Of a stretch of 64,000 nt of DNA, positions 35,723 to 44,258 are shown piece after piece. The notes beneath the pieces were generated by a model. That model ran no database searches. It was given only the letters and a program-made list of their open reading frames with translations, and had not been told where the DNA came from. Positions within the stretch are counted from its first letter, which is position 1. The number at the start of each line of letters is the position of its first letter. The DNA is from an uncultured Erythrobacter sp. (GTDB lineage: Bacteria > Pseudomonadota > Alphaproteobacteria > Sphingomonadales > Sphingomonadaceae), in NCBI RefSeq assembly GCF_947492365.1, contig NZ_CANLMB010000001.1:434001-498000 (forward strand), written 5' to 3'. The translations under genes and the position numbers were made by a program.

Positions 35723-36889
35723 ATGCAGGATACCACGCTGAGCCGCGCAGATAGCGCCCTTTCACTCACCGGACGGCCCGTCATTTCGGCCACCGGACTC
35801 TTCACTCCCGAAGAATCGATCAGCAATGAAGAGCTGGTTGAAAGCTTCAACACCTATGTCGACCGCTTCAACGCCGCCAATGCGGACGCGATCGAAGCGG
35901 GCGAAGTGACGGCGCTGGAGCATTCCTCGGTCGGTTTCATCGAGAAGGCGAGCGGGATCAAGTCGCGCCATGTGATGAGCAAGGCCCCGATCCTCGACCC
36001 CGACATCATGACGCCGCGCTGGGAAGAGCGGACCAATGACGAATGGTCGATGATGTGCGAGATCGGCGTGACTGCGGCGAAGAAGGCGCTTGAGCGCGCG
36101 GGCCGCAAGGCTGAAGATGTCGATGCGGTTTTGTGCGCGGCCTCAAATATGGAGCGCCCCTATCCCGCAATGGCAATCGAGATTCAGCAGGCGCTGGGCA
36201 TCGAAGGCTTTGGCTTTGACATGAATGTTGCGTGTTCGTCGGCGACTTTCGGCATCCAGACGGCGGCGGATTATGTCCGTTCGGGTAATGCGAAAAGCGT
36301 GCTGGTGGTGAACCCAGAGATCACTTCAGGCCATCTCAACTGGCGCGACCGCGACAGCCACTTTATCTTTGGTGATGTCGCGACTGCCATTCTGGTCGAG
36401 GATTCCTCGATCGCTCCGGCGCAGCATTGGGAAATCCTGAGCACCAAGCTCAAGACCGTTTTCTCCAACAATATCCGCAACAATTTCGGCTTCCTCAACC
36501 GCGCCGCGCCCGAAAATGCGGGCAATGCGGACAAGCTCTTCATTCAAGAAGGGCGCAAGGTCTTTAAGGAAGTCGTCCCAATGGTCGCGCAGATGATCAT
36601 CGATGAGGCTGAGCGTTTGCAGATGGCCCCCGCGACCCTGCGCCGCCTGTGGCTGCATCAGGCCAATGCCGGGATGAACCGCCTGATCGCGCACCGTGTG
36701 CTGGGGCATGAGGCGAATGACGATGAAAGCCCGACCGTGCTCGACACCTATGGCAACACGTCAAGCGCGGGCTCGATCATCGCGTTCCACCTCAATAGCG
36801 AGGATTTGGCGAGCGGCGACACGGGGCTGATTTGCAGCTTCGGCGCGGGTTATTCGGCTGGCACCGTGTTTGTGCGCAAGGTCGGCTGA
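35723..36889 (+). CDS. Beta-ketoacyl-ACP synthase III-like thiolase-fold enzyme
   Basis: A 388-residue condensing enzyme of the KAS III fold. The triad is complete: Cys171 (NVACSSATFG), His312 (WLHQANAGMN) and Asn345 (YGNTSSAGS). At 388 residues it is longer than housekeeping FabH (about 320), with an N-terminal extension and an insert near EHSSVGFIEKASGIKSRH. It is therefore probably a FabH-like paralogue for initiation with a particular acyl-CoA, or a 3-oxoacyl synthase of special lipids. It stands alone on this strand, and its 3' end overlaps the convergent PAP2 gene by 40 bases. Confidence 0.88.
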   Translation: MQDTTLSRADSALSLTGRPVISATGLFTPEESISNEELVESFNTYVDRFNAANADAIEAGEVTALEHSSVGFIEKASGIKSRHVMSKAPILDPDIMTPRWEERTNDEWSMMCEIGVTAAKKALERAGRKAEDVDAVLCAASNMERPYPAMAIEIQQALGIEGFGFDMNVACSSATFGIQTAADYVRSGNAKSVLVVNPEITSGHLNWRDRDSHFIFGDVATAILVEDSSIAPAQHWEILSTKLKTVFSNNIRNNFGFLNRAAPENAGNADKLFIQEGRKVFKEVVPMVAQMIIDEAERLQMAPATLRRLWLHQANAGMNRLIAHRVLGHEANDDESPTVLDTYGNTSSAGSIIAFHLNSEDLASGDTGLICSFGAGYSAGTVFVRKVG

Positions 36890-37947
36890 CGCGTTTCGAG
36901 CCACCGGTCCCAAGCAGCGATGATCAGCTGCGAGGCCTTCCAGATCACTGCGACCGCGATCAGCGATACCAGCCCGTCCACCGCATAGTGGTAGGCGAGG
37001 TGGACGCTGCTCACCCATGTGATGGCAAAGAACACGCCGAAGAACATGCCCCATTTGGGTGAGATACGCCGCATAGCGATCCAGTAGAGGAACGCGATGG
37101 CGCAGTGCATGCTCGGCATGGCGGTGATCCCGCTGCCAAGGCCGTTTTCGCGCGTGCCATACCATTCCAGCAGCATTTCCTGCACTGGAAGCACCATGAT
37201 CGGCACCTGTTCGTTCGCGCTGTAGAGATAGGCCATCTGCGCATCGAAGGTGGAATTGCCCAGCATCGGCCCGACAAAGCACGGACCCACAGAGGCGAGC
37301 CACGTCGCCATCGCGCCGCCGATCAACGTCCAGCTGAGCACGTAAGAGAGGAAGAACTGCCGCCGGATCGCAGGGTCGATCTTCGCAAAGGCAAAGAACA
37401 GCACGCCGGGATAGAGCAGAAGGAACCACAGCTGATAAAGCAGCGCGAGGAATGCGGTGACGATCGGATAGCCGAGCACCGGCTGGAGCACTTCCCACGC
37501 ATCATATCCAAAGAAAATCGCGCGGTCCCAAGCGATGAAGCTCGCATCCCAGCTGTATTCATTGAACAGCGGAATCGCCGATTTCATCTTGGAGAAATAG
37601 GGCAGCAGCACAATCGCGACGCCCAGCAGCGGCAATCCTGCGGCGAGCGGGCGGGTGAAGGTGGGGGCTGTGTAGCGCGCCTTGAGGTGCGCAACGGGGC
37701 TATCGGGGCGGTGCTTCCACAATTCGCGGCCCGCATCCCAGCAGGCGAGCACAATCACGAACATGAGGAAAATCTGCGCATTGGCGATGATCCCGCCAAT
37801 GCCGGGATTGATGCCCTTCGCCGCGAGCAGCGAAAGGCAAACCGCCATCAGAGTAAGGCCGACCGCAAAAATGGGCGCTTCGCCCAGCCAGCGACGCGCT
37901 GTCGGGCTGCCCTTCCTCTTGTCCATTTCAGCCGGTGCTGAAGCCAT
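36850..37947 (-). CDS. PAP2 superfamily membrane protein, Aur1/Ipt1-like
   Basis: A 365-residue polytopic protein. After a basic N terminus there are at least six hydrophobic spans (for example IFAVGLTLMAVCLSLLAA, FFLSYVLSWTLIGGAMATW and MFFGVFFAITWVSSVHL). PAP2 catalytic signatures are GITAMPSMHCAIAFLYW and SVHLAYHYAVDG, giving the two histidines and the aspartate. The spacing and the intervening topology resemble the PAP2_3 group, which includes fungal inositol phosphorylceramide synthase Aur1. In a sphingolipid-making sphingomonad it could transfer a polar head group, or simply be a lipid phosphatase. I chose the ATG at 37947; one at 37926 (MDKRK) is also possible. psd and pssA follow divergently. 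Confidence 0.8.
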   Translation of the reverse strand: MASAPAEMDKRKGSPTARRWLGEAPIFAVGLTLMAVCLSLLAAKGINPGIGGIIANAQIFLMFVIVLACWDAGRELWKHRPDSPVAHLKARYTAPTFTRPLAAGLPLLGVAIVLLPYFSKMKSAIPLFNEYSWDASFIAWDRAIFFGYDAWEVLQPVLGYPIVTAFLALLYQLWFLLLYPGVLFFAFAKIDPAIRRQFFLSYVLSWTLIGGAMATWLASVGPCFVGPMLGNSTFDAQMAYLYSANEQVPIMVLPVQEMLLEWYGTRENGLGSGITAMPSMHCAIAFLYWIAMRRISPKWGMFFGVFFAITWVSSVHLAYHYAVDGLVSLIAVAVIWKASQLIIAAWDRWLETRQPTLRTNTVPAE

Positions 37948-38106
37948 CGTCGCCGAACTTTCCCTGTTTGCGAGCCAATTCACACGCTTGCTGCGCGTTT
38001 CTCCTCCGGCAATTAAGGTAAACATCTCACTAAAATGTGAACGCATTGAGGGGGCATGGCGCAAGCTCGCTTGCGGGCACGCGATGCAGGCCCTAGATGG
38101 ACCCGC

Positions 38107-38856
38107 ATGGCAGGTGAAATTCTCGATAATCAGGGCCGCGGTGAAGCCAGCTGGGGCTGGCCCGCAATCCATCCCGAAGGGCGCAAATATGGCGTGATCG
38201 CAATTGTGATCAGCCTCATTCCGCTCGTGCTGGGCTGGGAATATGTGGGCTTACCATTGCTGTTCCTATCCGCTGGGGTGTTCGCATTCTTCCGCGATCC
38301 GGAACGCGTGGTTCCGCAATCGGAGAACACGATTGTCGCGCCTGCTGACGGTTTGGTGACGCTGATCAAGACCTGCGAACCGCCGCTTGAAATGAGCGTG
38401 GATGACGGCTCGGGCAATCCGGGCCTCCCCGCTGTGCCTGTCACCCGTATCTCGATTTTCATGAGCGTGTTCGACGTTCACATCAACCGTGCGCCGATTG
38501 CCGGAACGGTGCGCCGCGTGGTCTATGTGCCGGGCAAATTCGTGAACGCCGATCTCGACAAGGCAAGCGAAGAGAACGAGCGCCAGCATGTTCTGATCGA
38601 GCGCGGGGACGGGCTGGCGATTGGCTTTACTCAGATCGCCGGACTGATCGCGCGCCGGATCGTGCCGTTTGTGAAGCCGGGCGATACTGTCGCCAAGGGA
38701 CAGCGCGTGGGCCTCATTCGCTTTGGCAGCCGCGTCGATGTCTATCTTCCCGCCGGAACCGATCCCAAAGTGATGATGGGCCAGAAAATCATCGCAGGCG
38801 AAACCGTGCTGGCCGAAGTCGGCGCGACCGCTTTGCTAGAGGGTATCGCGCAATAG
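38107..38856 (+). CDS. psd: Phosphatidylserine decarboxylase proenzyme
   Basis: A 249-residue short-form (type II) decarboxylase that makes phosphatidylethanolamine from phosphatidylserine at the inner membrane. Two hydrophobic segments near residues 30-65 anchor it. [26 protein letters not shown] and the self-cleavage region [13 protein letters not shown], with Gly207-Ser208 giving the pyruvoyl group, are diagnostic. The ATG at 38107 is within a longer open frame. pssA follows after 37 bases, so substrate-making and substrate-using genes are together. Confidence 0.95.
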   Translation: MAGEILDNQGRGEASWGWPAIHPEGRKYGVIAIVISLIPLVLGWEYVGLPLLFLSAGVFAFFRDPERVVPQSENTIVAPADGLVTLIKTCEPPLEMSVDDGSGNPGLPAVPVTRISIFMSVFDVHINRAPIAGTVRRVVYVPGKFVNADLDKASEENERQHVLIERGDGLAIGFTQIAGLIARRIVPFVKPGDTVAKGQRVGLIRFGSRVDVYLPAGTDPKVMMGQKIIAGETVLAEVGATALLEGIAQ

Positions 38857-38893
38857 TTTGCGCCGCGCGCCATTGCCGGCAGGGCGACCTGTC

Positions 38894-39745
38894 ATGAGCT
38901 TGCGCGGCCGTAATCAAGCTCCCGGCAGCGCGCCGCGTCTCGGCCCCAAAGCTGCCGAAGATGAAGGCGCAGAGGTCCATGCGGGAAGCAAGGGCCTTCC
39001 GCTGCGCGCGATGCTGCCCAATGCGATTACCGCTGCAGCTTTGTGCGCAGGGCTGACCGGCGTGCGCTTTGCTATCGAGGGGCAGTGGGGCTTTGCCATC
39101 CTTGCAGTTGCGCTGGCCGGAGTGCTCGACGGGCTCGACGGACGCATTGCGCGGATGCTCAACGCGCAGTCCCGGTTCGGTGCGGAGCTGGACAGCCTGG
39201 CGGATTCGATATCGTTCGGCGTCGCGCCTGCGCTTGTGCTCTATCTGTGGTCCTTGCAGGATCTGGAGCGGTTCGGCTGGTTTGCCGCGCTTGGCTTTGC
39301 GATCTGCTGCGCGCTCCGGCTTGCACGGTTCAACGCGCAGATCGATGTCGAGGATCAGCCGCACAAATCGGCCGGTTTCTTGACCGGTGTTCCCGCGCCG
39401 GTAGGGGCCGGGCTGGCCTTTACGCCGTGCTATTTGTGGCTGGAGACCGGCCTGCCGATCTTCCGCGATCCCATAGTCCTGTCGATCTGGGTCGCCGTGA
39501 TTGCGGTGTTGGTCATCTCCAACATGGCAACGCTCAGCTGGACTGCGATCCGTCCGCGCCGCGATATCCGTCTGTGGCTGATCGCTCTGGTCGCGCTGGC
39601 CTTTGCCGCGCTGATGCTGGAGCCGTGGTGGACGCTAACCGCGATCAGCGTGATCTATCTCGCGCTGATGCCTTACGCCTTGTTCAAATATGGCAAGGTC
39701 AAGCGCCGCCGCGCTCTCAAAGCCCTCAAGCAGCCGTCTGAATAG
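38894..39745 (+). CDS. pssA: CDP-diacylglycerol--serine O-phosphatidyltransferase
   Basis: A 283-residue integral membrane CDP-alcohol phosphatidyltransferase making phosphatidylserine from CDP-diacylglycerol and serine. The signature D-G-x2-A-R-x8-G-x3-D-x3-D is read as LDGRIARMLNAQSRFGAELD followed by SLAD. Multiple spans follow and the C terminus is basic (KRRRALKALK). The first 40 residues are polar and variable. ATG 38894 is chosen over a TTG at 38858. It is downstream of psd in an evident operon; its end overlaps the convergent small membrane gene by 20 bases. Confidence 0.94.
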   Translation: MSLRGRNQAPGSAPRLGPKAAEDEGAEVHAGSKGLPLRAMLPNAITAAALCAGLTGVRFAIEGQWGFAILAVALAGVLDGLDGRIARMLNAQSRFGAELDSLADSISFGVAPALVLYLWSLQDLERFGWFAALGFAICCALRLARFNAQIDVEDQPHKSAGFLTGVPAPVGAGLAFTPCYLWLETGLPIFRDPIVLSIWVAVIAVLVISNMATLSWTAIRPRRDIRLWLIALVALAFAALMLEPWWTLTAISVIYLALMPYALFKYGKVKRRRALKALKQPSE

Positions 39746-39983
39746 AAGCGAGCGGCACGCGCCGTGCGTAGGGGCGGGAAGCCGCAGCCAGAGTGCGCCG
39801 CGCTGGTTTGCGCAGCCGAACCTCATGCGCATGAACCTGAGGCACGAAACCCGCCTTCAAAAGCGCCTGCTCGCGCCGGAGCACCCGATAGGCACCCCGG
39901 CCGCGCAGCCAGCTGTCGATCAGGCTAAGGCCCGTAGCAACAGCGGTAATCGCGATCAGCGCGGTGATAAGCATGGCAATCAT
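39726..39983 (-). CDS. Small single-pass membrane protein, candidate SOS-induced gene
   Basis: An 85-residue protein I cannot assign to a family. Residues 1-20 (MIAMLITALIAITAVATGLS) form one membrane helix with no cleavage site. The rest is basic and soluble (RGRGAYRVLRREQALLKAGF, then RKPARRTLAAASRPYARR), so an N-out, C-in anchor is likely. AGAGGGA lies about nine bases before the ATG. Two perfect alphaproteobacterial LexA boxes lie 91-138 bases upstream and are better placed for this gene than for rpsB. By analogy with Caulobacter SidA/DidA it might restrain division after DNA damage; that is hypothesis only. Confidence 0.65.
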   Translation of the reverse strand: MIAMLITALIAITAVATGLSLIDSWLRGRGAYRVLRREQALLKAGFVPQVHAHEVRLRKPARRTLAAASRPYARRVPLASIQTAA

Positions 39984-40073
39984 AGTCTCGTATCCCTCTT
40001 CAACCGCAACCCTGGAACAGTAACGAATGCCAGCGCTGGTTTAATCCTGTACCGCGTTTGTTCTTCGCGCCTT

Positions 40074-40121
40074 GTTCTATAAGTGTTCTCCCCAGTCAAG
40101 CATTTTGTTCCACTTGTGTTC
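40074..40121. promoter_or_regulatory. Two LexA (SOS) boxes, GTTC-N7-GTTC
   Basis: Box 1 (40074-40088) is GTTC-TATAAGT-GTTC and box 2 (40107-40121) is GTTC-CACTTGT-GTTC, both exact matches to the alphaproteobacterial LexA consensus. Further GTTC half-sites at 40060 and 40130 sit at similar phase. On the minus strand a TTGACT hexamer lies between the boxes. They fall in the divergent gap between the small membrane gene and rpsB. Confidence 0.75.
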
Positions 40122-40319
40122 CTGCGCGTGTTCTTTGCACTAGATTTTGTGGGAGAGGGGGGCTAGAGCGCGCGCCATCGCCGGATCACAGGTGCGAATC
40201 ACTTCGCTTCCGTAACCTGGCGAAATTCACATGAAGGGCATTTCATACCGGTGCCGCCAGCGGGATCTCCGCCAAGCGGTTCCAAGCCCTTCAGAGGAAC
40301 AACCGGAAAGGAATTACCT
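40122..40319 (+). promoter_or_regulatory. rpsB leader region with a long-range stem
   Basis: The 39984-40319 gap holds the LexA boxes and then the rpsB leader. TGAAGGGC (40232-40239) pairs perfectly with GCCCTTCA (40286-40293), ending 26 bases before the start codon, and a ribosome site AAAGGAA follows. The enclosed arm could be a site for autoregulation by S2, but no known leader motif is recognised. Confidence 0.35.
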
Positions 40320-41075
40320 ATGGCGGTCACTACCGTCACAATGCAGCAATTGATCGAGGCCGGCGCACATTTCGGCCACCAGACCCACCGCTGGAACCCG
40401 CGGATGAAGCCGTATATCTTCGGCGCCCGCAACGGTGTTCACATCATCGACCTGTCGCAGACCGTGCCGCTGTTCGCGCGCGCTCTCGATTTCGTCGAAT
40501 CGACCGTCCGCGCAGGCGGCAAGGTTCTGTTCGTCGGTACCAAGCGTCAGGCGCAAGAGCCGATCGCAGAAGCAGCCCGCGCGAGCGGCCAGCACTTCGT
40601 CAACCACCGCTGGCTGGGCGGCATGCTCACCAACTGGAAGACCATCAGCGGTTCGATCAAGCGTCTCAAGACCCTTGAAGAGCAGCTTTCGGGCGACACG
40701 AGCGGTCTGACCAAGAAAGAAGTTCTCAACCTTACCCGTGAGCGTGACAAGCTCGAGCTTTCGCTCGGCGGTATCCGCGACATGGGCGGTATTCCCGACG
40801 TGATGTTCGTGATCGACGCGAACAAGGAAGACCTCGCCATCAAGGAAGCTGCCGTGCTCGGCATCCCCGTGATCGCGGTGCTCGACACCAATGTCGATCC
40901 TTCGAACATCGCCTTCCCGGTACCGGGCAATGACGATGCTGCCCGTTCAGTGCGCCTCTACTGTCAGGCGATTGCCGACGCGGCGAGCGTGGGCAAGGGC
41001 GGCGCGGTTGCCGATTCCGGCGCAGACATTGGCGCGATGGCAGAGCCTCCCGCAGAAGCGGCTGCCGAAGCTTAA
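40320..41075 (+). CDS. rpsB: 30S ribosomal protein S2
   Basis: 251 residues. [20 protein letters not shown], then [44 protein letters not shown] and [14 protein letters not shown] are the normal S2 blocks. An Ala/Glu-rich tail is typical of alphaproteobacteria. It begins the rpsB-tsf translation pair; the 104-base gap to tsf contains a stable hairpin at 41127-41152. The start follows AAAGGAATTACCT. Confidence 0.98.
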   Translation: MAVTTVTMQQLIEAGAHFGHQTHRWNPRMKPYIFGARNGVHIIDLSQTVPLFARALDFVESTVRAGGKVLFVGTKRQAQEPIAEAARASGQHFVNHRWLGGMLTNWKTISGSIKRLKTLEEQLSGDTSGLTKKEVLNLTRERDKLELSLGGIRDMGGIPDVMFVIDANKEDLAIKEAAVLGIPVIAVLDTNVDPSNIAFPVPGNDDAARSVRLYCQAIADAASVGKGGAVADSGADIGAMAEPPAEAAAEA

Positions 41076-41126
41076 AAATTTCGAACGGCGCGCCCCGGCG
41101 GTGCGCTCTACCAATCCCAGATCGGC

Positions 41127-41152
41127 GCGCCGGGCACATCCATGCCCGGCGC
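41127..41152 (+). promoter_or_regulatory. Hairpin between rpsB and tsf
   Basis: Ten perfect pairs (41127-41136 with 41143-41152) around a six-base loop, without a T run. It may lower read-through or protect the rpsB 3' end, setting the S2:EF-Ts ratio. Confidence 0.5.
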
Positions 41153-41179
41153 CCCAGACTTATTAAAAAGGAAATCACC

Positions 41180-42106
41180 ATGGCCGATTTCACCGTCGCC
41201 GATGTGAAGACCCTGCGCGAGAAAACCGGCGCAGGCATGATGGACGCCAAGAAGGCGCTGACCGAAGCAGGCGGCGACATCGAAGCCGCTGTTGACGCTC
41301 TGCGCGCCAAAGGCCTCGCCACCGCCCAGAAGAAGTCGAGCCGCACCGCGGCTGAAGGCCTTGTCGGCGTTGCCGTATCGGGCACCAAAGGCGTGTCTGT
41401 CGAAGTCAATTCGGAAACCGACTTTGTCGCCAAGAACGACCAGTTCCAGGATTTCGTGCGCAAGACGACCGAAGTCGCTCTCACGCTGGGTGCTGACGAT
41501 GTCGAAGCGCTCAAATCCGCTGCCTATCCCGCCGGCGGCACCGTGGCTGACAAGCTGACCGACAACATCGCCACTATCGGTGAGAACCAGCAGGTTCGCC
41601 GCATGAAGAGCGTTTCCGTGTCGAGCGGCACTGTCACCTCCTACGTCCACAACGCGGCGGCAGAAGGCCTCGGCAAGATCGGCGTTCTGGTTGCACTGGA
41701 AAGCGACCTTGGCGCAGACGTGCTCGAACCATTCGGCAAGCAGCTGGCCATGCACATCGCCTCGATGTTCCCGCAGGCTCTGAGCGCAGACGGCCTCGAC
41801 GCCGACGTGATCGAGCGCGAGCGCGCCATCGCTGCGGAAAAGGCAGCCGAAAGCGGCAAGCCTGAAAACGTGCAGGAAAAGATGGTCGAAGGCGCGATCA
41901 AGAAGTTCGCCAAAGAGAACGCCCTGCTCAGCCAGATGTTCGTGATGGACAACAAGACGAGTGTCGAAGACACGGTCGCCAAGTTCGGCAAGGACAATGG
42001 CGGTTCGGTCGTGCTGACCGACTATGTCCGCTTCCAGCTCGGCGAAGGCATCGAGAAGGAAGAAAGCGACTTCGCAGCAGAAGTTGCAGCTGCTGTTGGC
42101 GGCTAA
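41180..42106 (+). CDS. tsf: Translation elongation factor Ts
   Basis: A 308-residue guanine-nucleotide exchange factor for EF-Tu. The N-terminal UBA-like domain has [19 protein letters not shown]. The core has [15 protein letters not shown], and [19 protein letters not shown] begins the second half with its dimer helices. Length is normal. The start follows AAAAAGGAAATC. It is followed by small hairpins and a strong terminator, then by the two-gene island, so its usual neighbour pyrH is displaced by about 2.6 kb. Confidence 0.98.
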   Translation: MADFTVADVKTLREKTGAGMMDAKKALTEAGGDIEAAVDALRAKGLATAQKKSSRTAAEGLVGVAVSGTKGVSVEVNSETDFVAKNDQFQDFVRKTTEVALTLGADDVEALKSAAYPAGGTVADKLTDNIATIGENQQVRRMKSVSVSSGTVTSYVHNAAAEGLGKIGVLVALESDLGADVLEPFGKQLAMHIASMFPQALSADGLDADVIERERAIAAEKAAESGKPENVQEKMVEGAIKKFAKENALLSQMFVMDNKTSVEDTVAKFGKDNGGSVVLTDYVRFQLGEGIEKEESDFAAEVAAAVGG

Positions 42107-42118
42107 GGCCTAGCGAGA

Positions 42119-42250
42119 GTCCCAGCGAAAGCTGGGACCTCTATCGGGTTAAAGCAAGGTGCCAGCCTGCGCTGGGACTCGCGATTTGTGATTTCCTGCG
42201 CGAGCAGGAATCCAGCGAGCAAAGAATAGGGACTCCTGCGTTCGCAGGAG
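42119..42250. repeat. Cluster of three short palindromes behind tsf
   Basis: Perfect small hairpins lie at 42119-42138 (GTCCCAGC/GCTGGGAC), 42193-42210 (TTCCTGC/GCAGGAA, loop GCGA) and 42233-42250 (CTCCTGC/GCAGGAG, loop GTTC). The last two share the CCTGC-N4-GCAGG core, as in dispersed palindromic units. They mark the boundary with the AT-rich island. Confidence 0.75.
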
Positions 42251-42260
42251 ATCACGAAGA

Positions 42261-42302
42261 GAAAGGCCGTCGCAGCGTTGGAGCTGCGGCGGCCTTTCGT
42301 TT
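42261..42302 (+). terminator. Intrinsic terminator of tsf
   Basis: A 16-bp stem (42261-42276 with 42283-42298, one T-G wobble) with a six-base loop, followed by GTTTT. The 42303-42545 stretch after it holds no gene I can support. Confidence 0.88.
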
Positions 42303-42545
42303 TGGAGAACTGTGTGTTTCGCGCCCTAGTCCAAGACGTAGGTGCCCAAAGGTGGAGGCTTTCATCACCTCCTTGTTTAGCTCGATCGGCTTTGATGATG
42401 GATCTATTATCATGCTTCCGACCTAGAGGCAGGTTTGTTGCGGAACAATTTCTGATTCAACTTCCTTTTGCCTAAATGATCGCATACCGAGTAACGGAAT
42501 TCACCGTCTGTATAGTCGATTGAAGCCAAAATGACCCAGACGTTC

Positions 42546-42562
42546 TATAATTTTCGAGGGAG
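42546..42562 (+). promoter_or_regulatory. Candidate -10 element and ribosome site of the island operon
   Basis: A perfect TATAAT at 42546-42551 is followed by GAGGGAG (42556-42562), four bases before ATG 42566. A transcript from this -10 would start only about eight bases before the codon, so it would be almost leaderless. The best -35 match (TTGAAG) is 20 bases upstream, wider than ideal. Confidence 0.45.
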
Positions 42563-42565
42563 CTG

Positions 42566-43729
42566 ATGGAACTTTCCCGCATTACCTTTATCAGAGAAGA
42601 TGTATCGATCTGGCTGGTATACGCAGGTCGCGGACGCCGGTTCTTCAATGACTTTAAAGAATCTCAGTCCGTTTTTCTAAACTTACCTGGCTTCCAAGCT
42701 AGCGAACGTGTGTTTGCCGACCCGACGCTGATGCGACAGCATTTGGCGATGTCCGATCAGGTGGCCAGATGGCTTAGCGGCGCGCGCAAAGATCCGCCAA
42801 ATAGAAATGCAAGCGCCTACATGGCCTATCCGCATAACACCGGAACAACAGACGCAAGATCGTTCAACGCAGAGCTTGGCAACATTGAGCGGCTTTTCGT
42901 CGATGCTAAAGTGGGCGACCTAGTCCTTTCGCCTGCGCGTGGTCACTTTGAGCAGTACCTAATCGGGCAAATCTCTCACAAATGGCGACCCGCTGACAAC
43001 ATTGAAATCCCGAGATTAGAGGGCGAGAGTGTCCCAAGCCGTAAGGTGAGCTGGCTCGACCTAGCGCTAACAAGACGAGACTTCCCAGCGAAAGTTTCCA
43101 AGCGGCTTCAGAACCGCCATGCGATAACTCGGTTAGATGAAGACTTATACGAAGATGTCTTCAATATGGTTTATCCAAGTTTCGTTTGGGGCGAGAAGTC
43201 GAAGCTTGATGTGTATGGTGATGGCTACCGAGGGGACGATCCGCTTCAACCATATGCATCAGCCTTGCTAGTCAAGTATGTGGTCGCTTCTGCTTTCGCC
43301 CACGCAAAAGGTGAGTTTTTGCAATTTCAAGCGCTCGATGCAAACGACGCGATTGAAAAATACTACGACAAAGAATTAGTCGAAGATTTCGCCCAGAATT
43401 TTAACTCGCCCGGCAAATTCGCGATAATTGCCGCTGTAGGGTCGTTGTCAATTTTGGCATCTGCTGGATTGTATGTTGCGACGTCTGACCCGGGCGTTCC
43501 GATCAATCAAGTGATTGCGGAGGCATCCGAGAATATCAAAGGAGCAATGGCAGGATCGGGTAAAACAAAAGCCACCGATGACTTGGACAACTACATCGAA
43601 TCAATGCAGGCGGTAAGATGGAACGATGTTCGCAGCGACCTTGGCAAGAAATCAAATGATACGATGCCTTTGAGTCTCGATAATAAAGTTGAGGTCGCTC
43701 AGCGTCGTGACGAGATAAATGCTAGGTAG
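42566..43729 (+). CDS. Membrane-anchored protein with EVE/PUA-like (Mrr/McrB-type) sensor region
   Basis: 387 residues, no certain family. Residues about 112-180 run VGDLVLSPARGHFEQYLIGQ, IEIPRLEG, then RKVSWLDLALTRRDFPAKV, SKRLQNRHAITRLD. This order (GD-V-x-P, Y-x-IGQI, R-x-V-x-WL, F-x-x-x-L, hydrophobic end) is what I know from PUA/EVE-like N-terminal modules of Mrr- and McrB-type restriction proteins that read modified bases. A single helix at about 285-306 (FAIIAAVGSLSILASAGLYV) anchors it, with a 70-residue polar tail. Codon use and base content are visibly AT-richer than either side (24 of 60 G/C at 43321-43380 against 36 of 60 at 40441-40500). It overlaps the next gene by 11 bases. Confidence 0.7.
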   Translation: MELSRITFIREDVSIWLVYAGRGRRFFNDFKESQSVFLNLPGFQASERVFADPTLMRQHLAMSDQVARWLSGARKDPPNRNASAYMAYPHNTGTTDARSFNAELGNIERLFVDAKVGDLVLSPARGHFEQYLIGQISHKWRPADNIEIPRLEGESVPSRKVSWLDLALTRRDFPAKVSKRLQNRHAITRLDEDLYEDVFNMVYPSFVWGEKSKLDVYGDGYRGDDPLQPYASALLVKYVVASAFAHAKGEFLQFQALDANDAIEKYYDKELVEDFAQNFNSPGKFAIIAAVGSLSILASAGLYVATSDPGVPINQVIAEASENIKGAMAGSGKTKATDDLDNYIESMQAVRWNDVRSDLGKKSNDTMPLSLDNKVEVAQRRDEINAR

Positions 43730-44258
43730 GGCAAAATCTTGGTTAGAGGCACACGCTTCGTTTCTGTTCAAAGAGACGATGCCCGTTTGGCTAACCCTCG
43801 TTCTGAGCGTCATCGCAAGCTTGGTCGCAGCCGCAGGAACCTATTGGCTCGCCCCAGCAATCAATCGAGCATATCAAGTGGATGAAGTCCGTAGCGCTCA
43901 TCTTGCCGATACGACAAATTCTCTGAATAGCCAGATCATCGAATTGTCTCAACAGGTTAGGAGACTTAACGACGCGATAGTGAACCAGACGGATGAAGTT
44001 GGCCCAATCCGCCAAGATGCACTGGATTCTGTCACAAAACTTCAATGGATGCTCGTCGATCTAAGAGTCGTACTAACTTCTGAAAACGATCGACAGGAAG
44101 TGCAAGAGTTGGGCAATTCTATCGATGAAGTGAAGCAGGCACTTGATGCTGTTGGACGAGAGGACGGACAAAGGCGCTTGCTCGCTGCAATGCGCAGCTT
44201 AGGCGAAGATACTAGAGAGGTACTGGACCGCCTGTATCGACGCTCTTCATTGAAGTAG
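43719..44258 (+). CDS. Membrane-anchored coiled-coil protein, partner of the preceding gene
   Basis: A 179-residue protein without recognised family. A short basic start is followed by one membrane helix (VWLTLVLSVIASLVAAAGTYWLA, about 23-45, given here as two joined parts: VWLTLVLSVIAS and LVAAAGTYWLA). Residues about 55-120 read as a coiled coil (LNSQIIELSQQVRRLNDAIV, then VTKLQWMLVDLRVVL), and the C terminus is helical and charged. It overlaps the upstream gene by 11 bases and shares its AT-rich composition, so the two form one translationally coupled unit. An oligomerising membrane effector is a reasonable guess; there is no direct evidence. Confidence 0.65.
   Translation: MLGRAKSWLEAHASFLFKETMPVWLTLVLSVIASLVAAAGTYWLAPAINRAYQVDEVRSAHLADTTNSLNSQIIELSQQVRRLNDAIVNQTDEVGPIRQDALDSVTKLQWMLVDLRVVLTSENDRQEVQELGNSIDEVKQALDAVGREDGQRRLLAAMRSLGEDTREVLDRLYRRSSLK

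Noticed and set aside
40122..40319. Known riboswitch in the rpsB leader
   Set aside because: Only one long-range stem is visible; it matches no riboswitch consensus I know, so it is listed as a generic leader.
42566..44258. Prophage or transposon remnant as explanation for the AT-rich island
   Set aside because: No integrase, transposase, terminal repeats or tRNA attachment site are seen; a horizontally gained two-gene cassette fits better.
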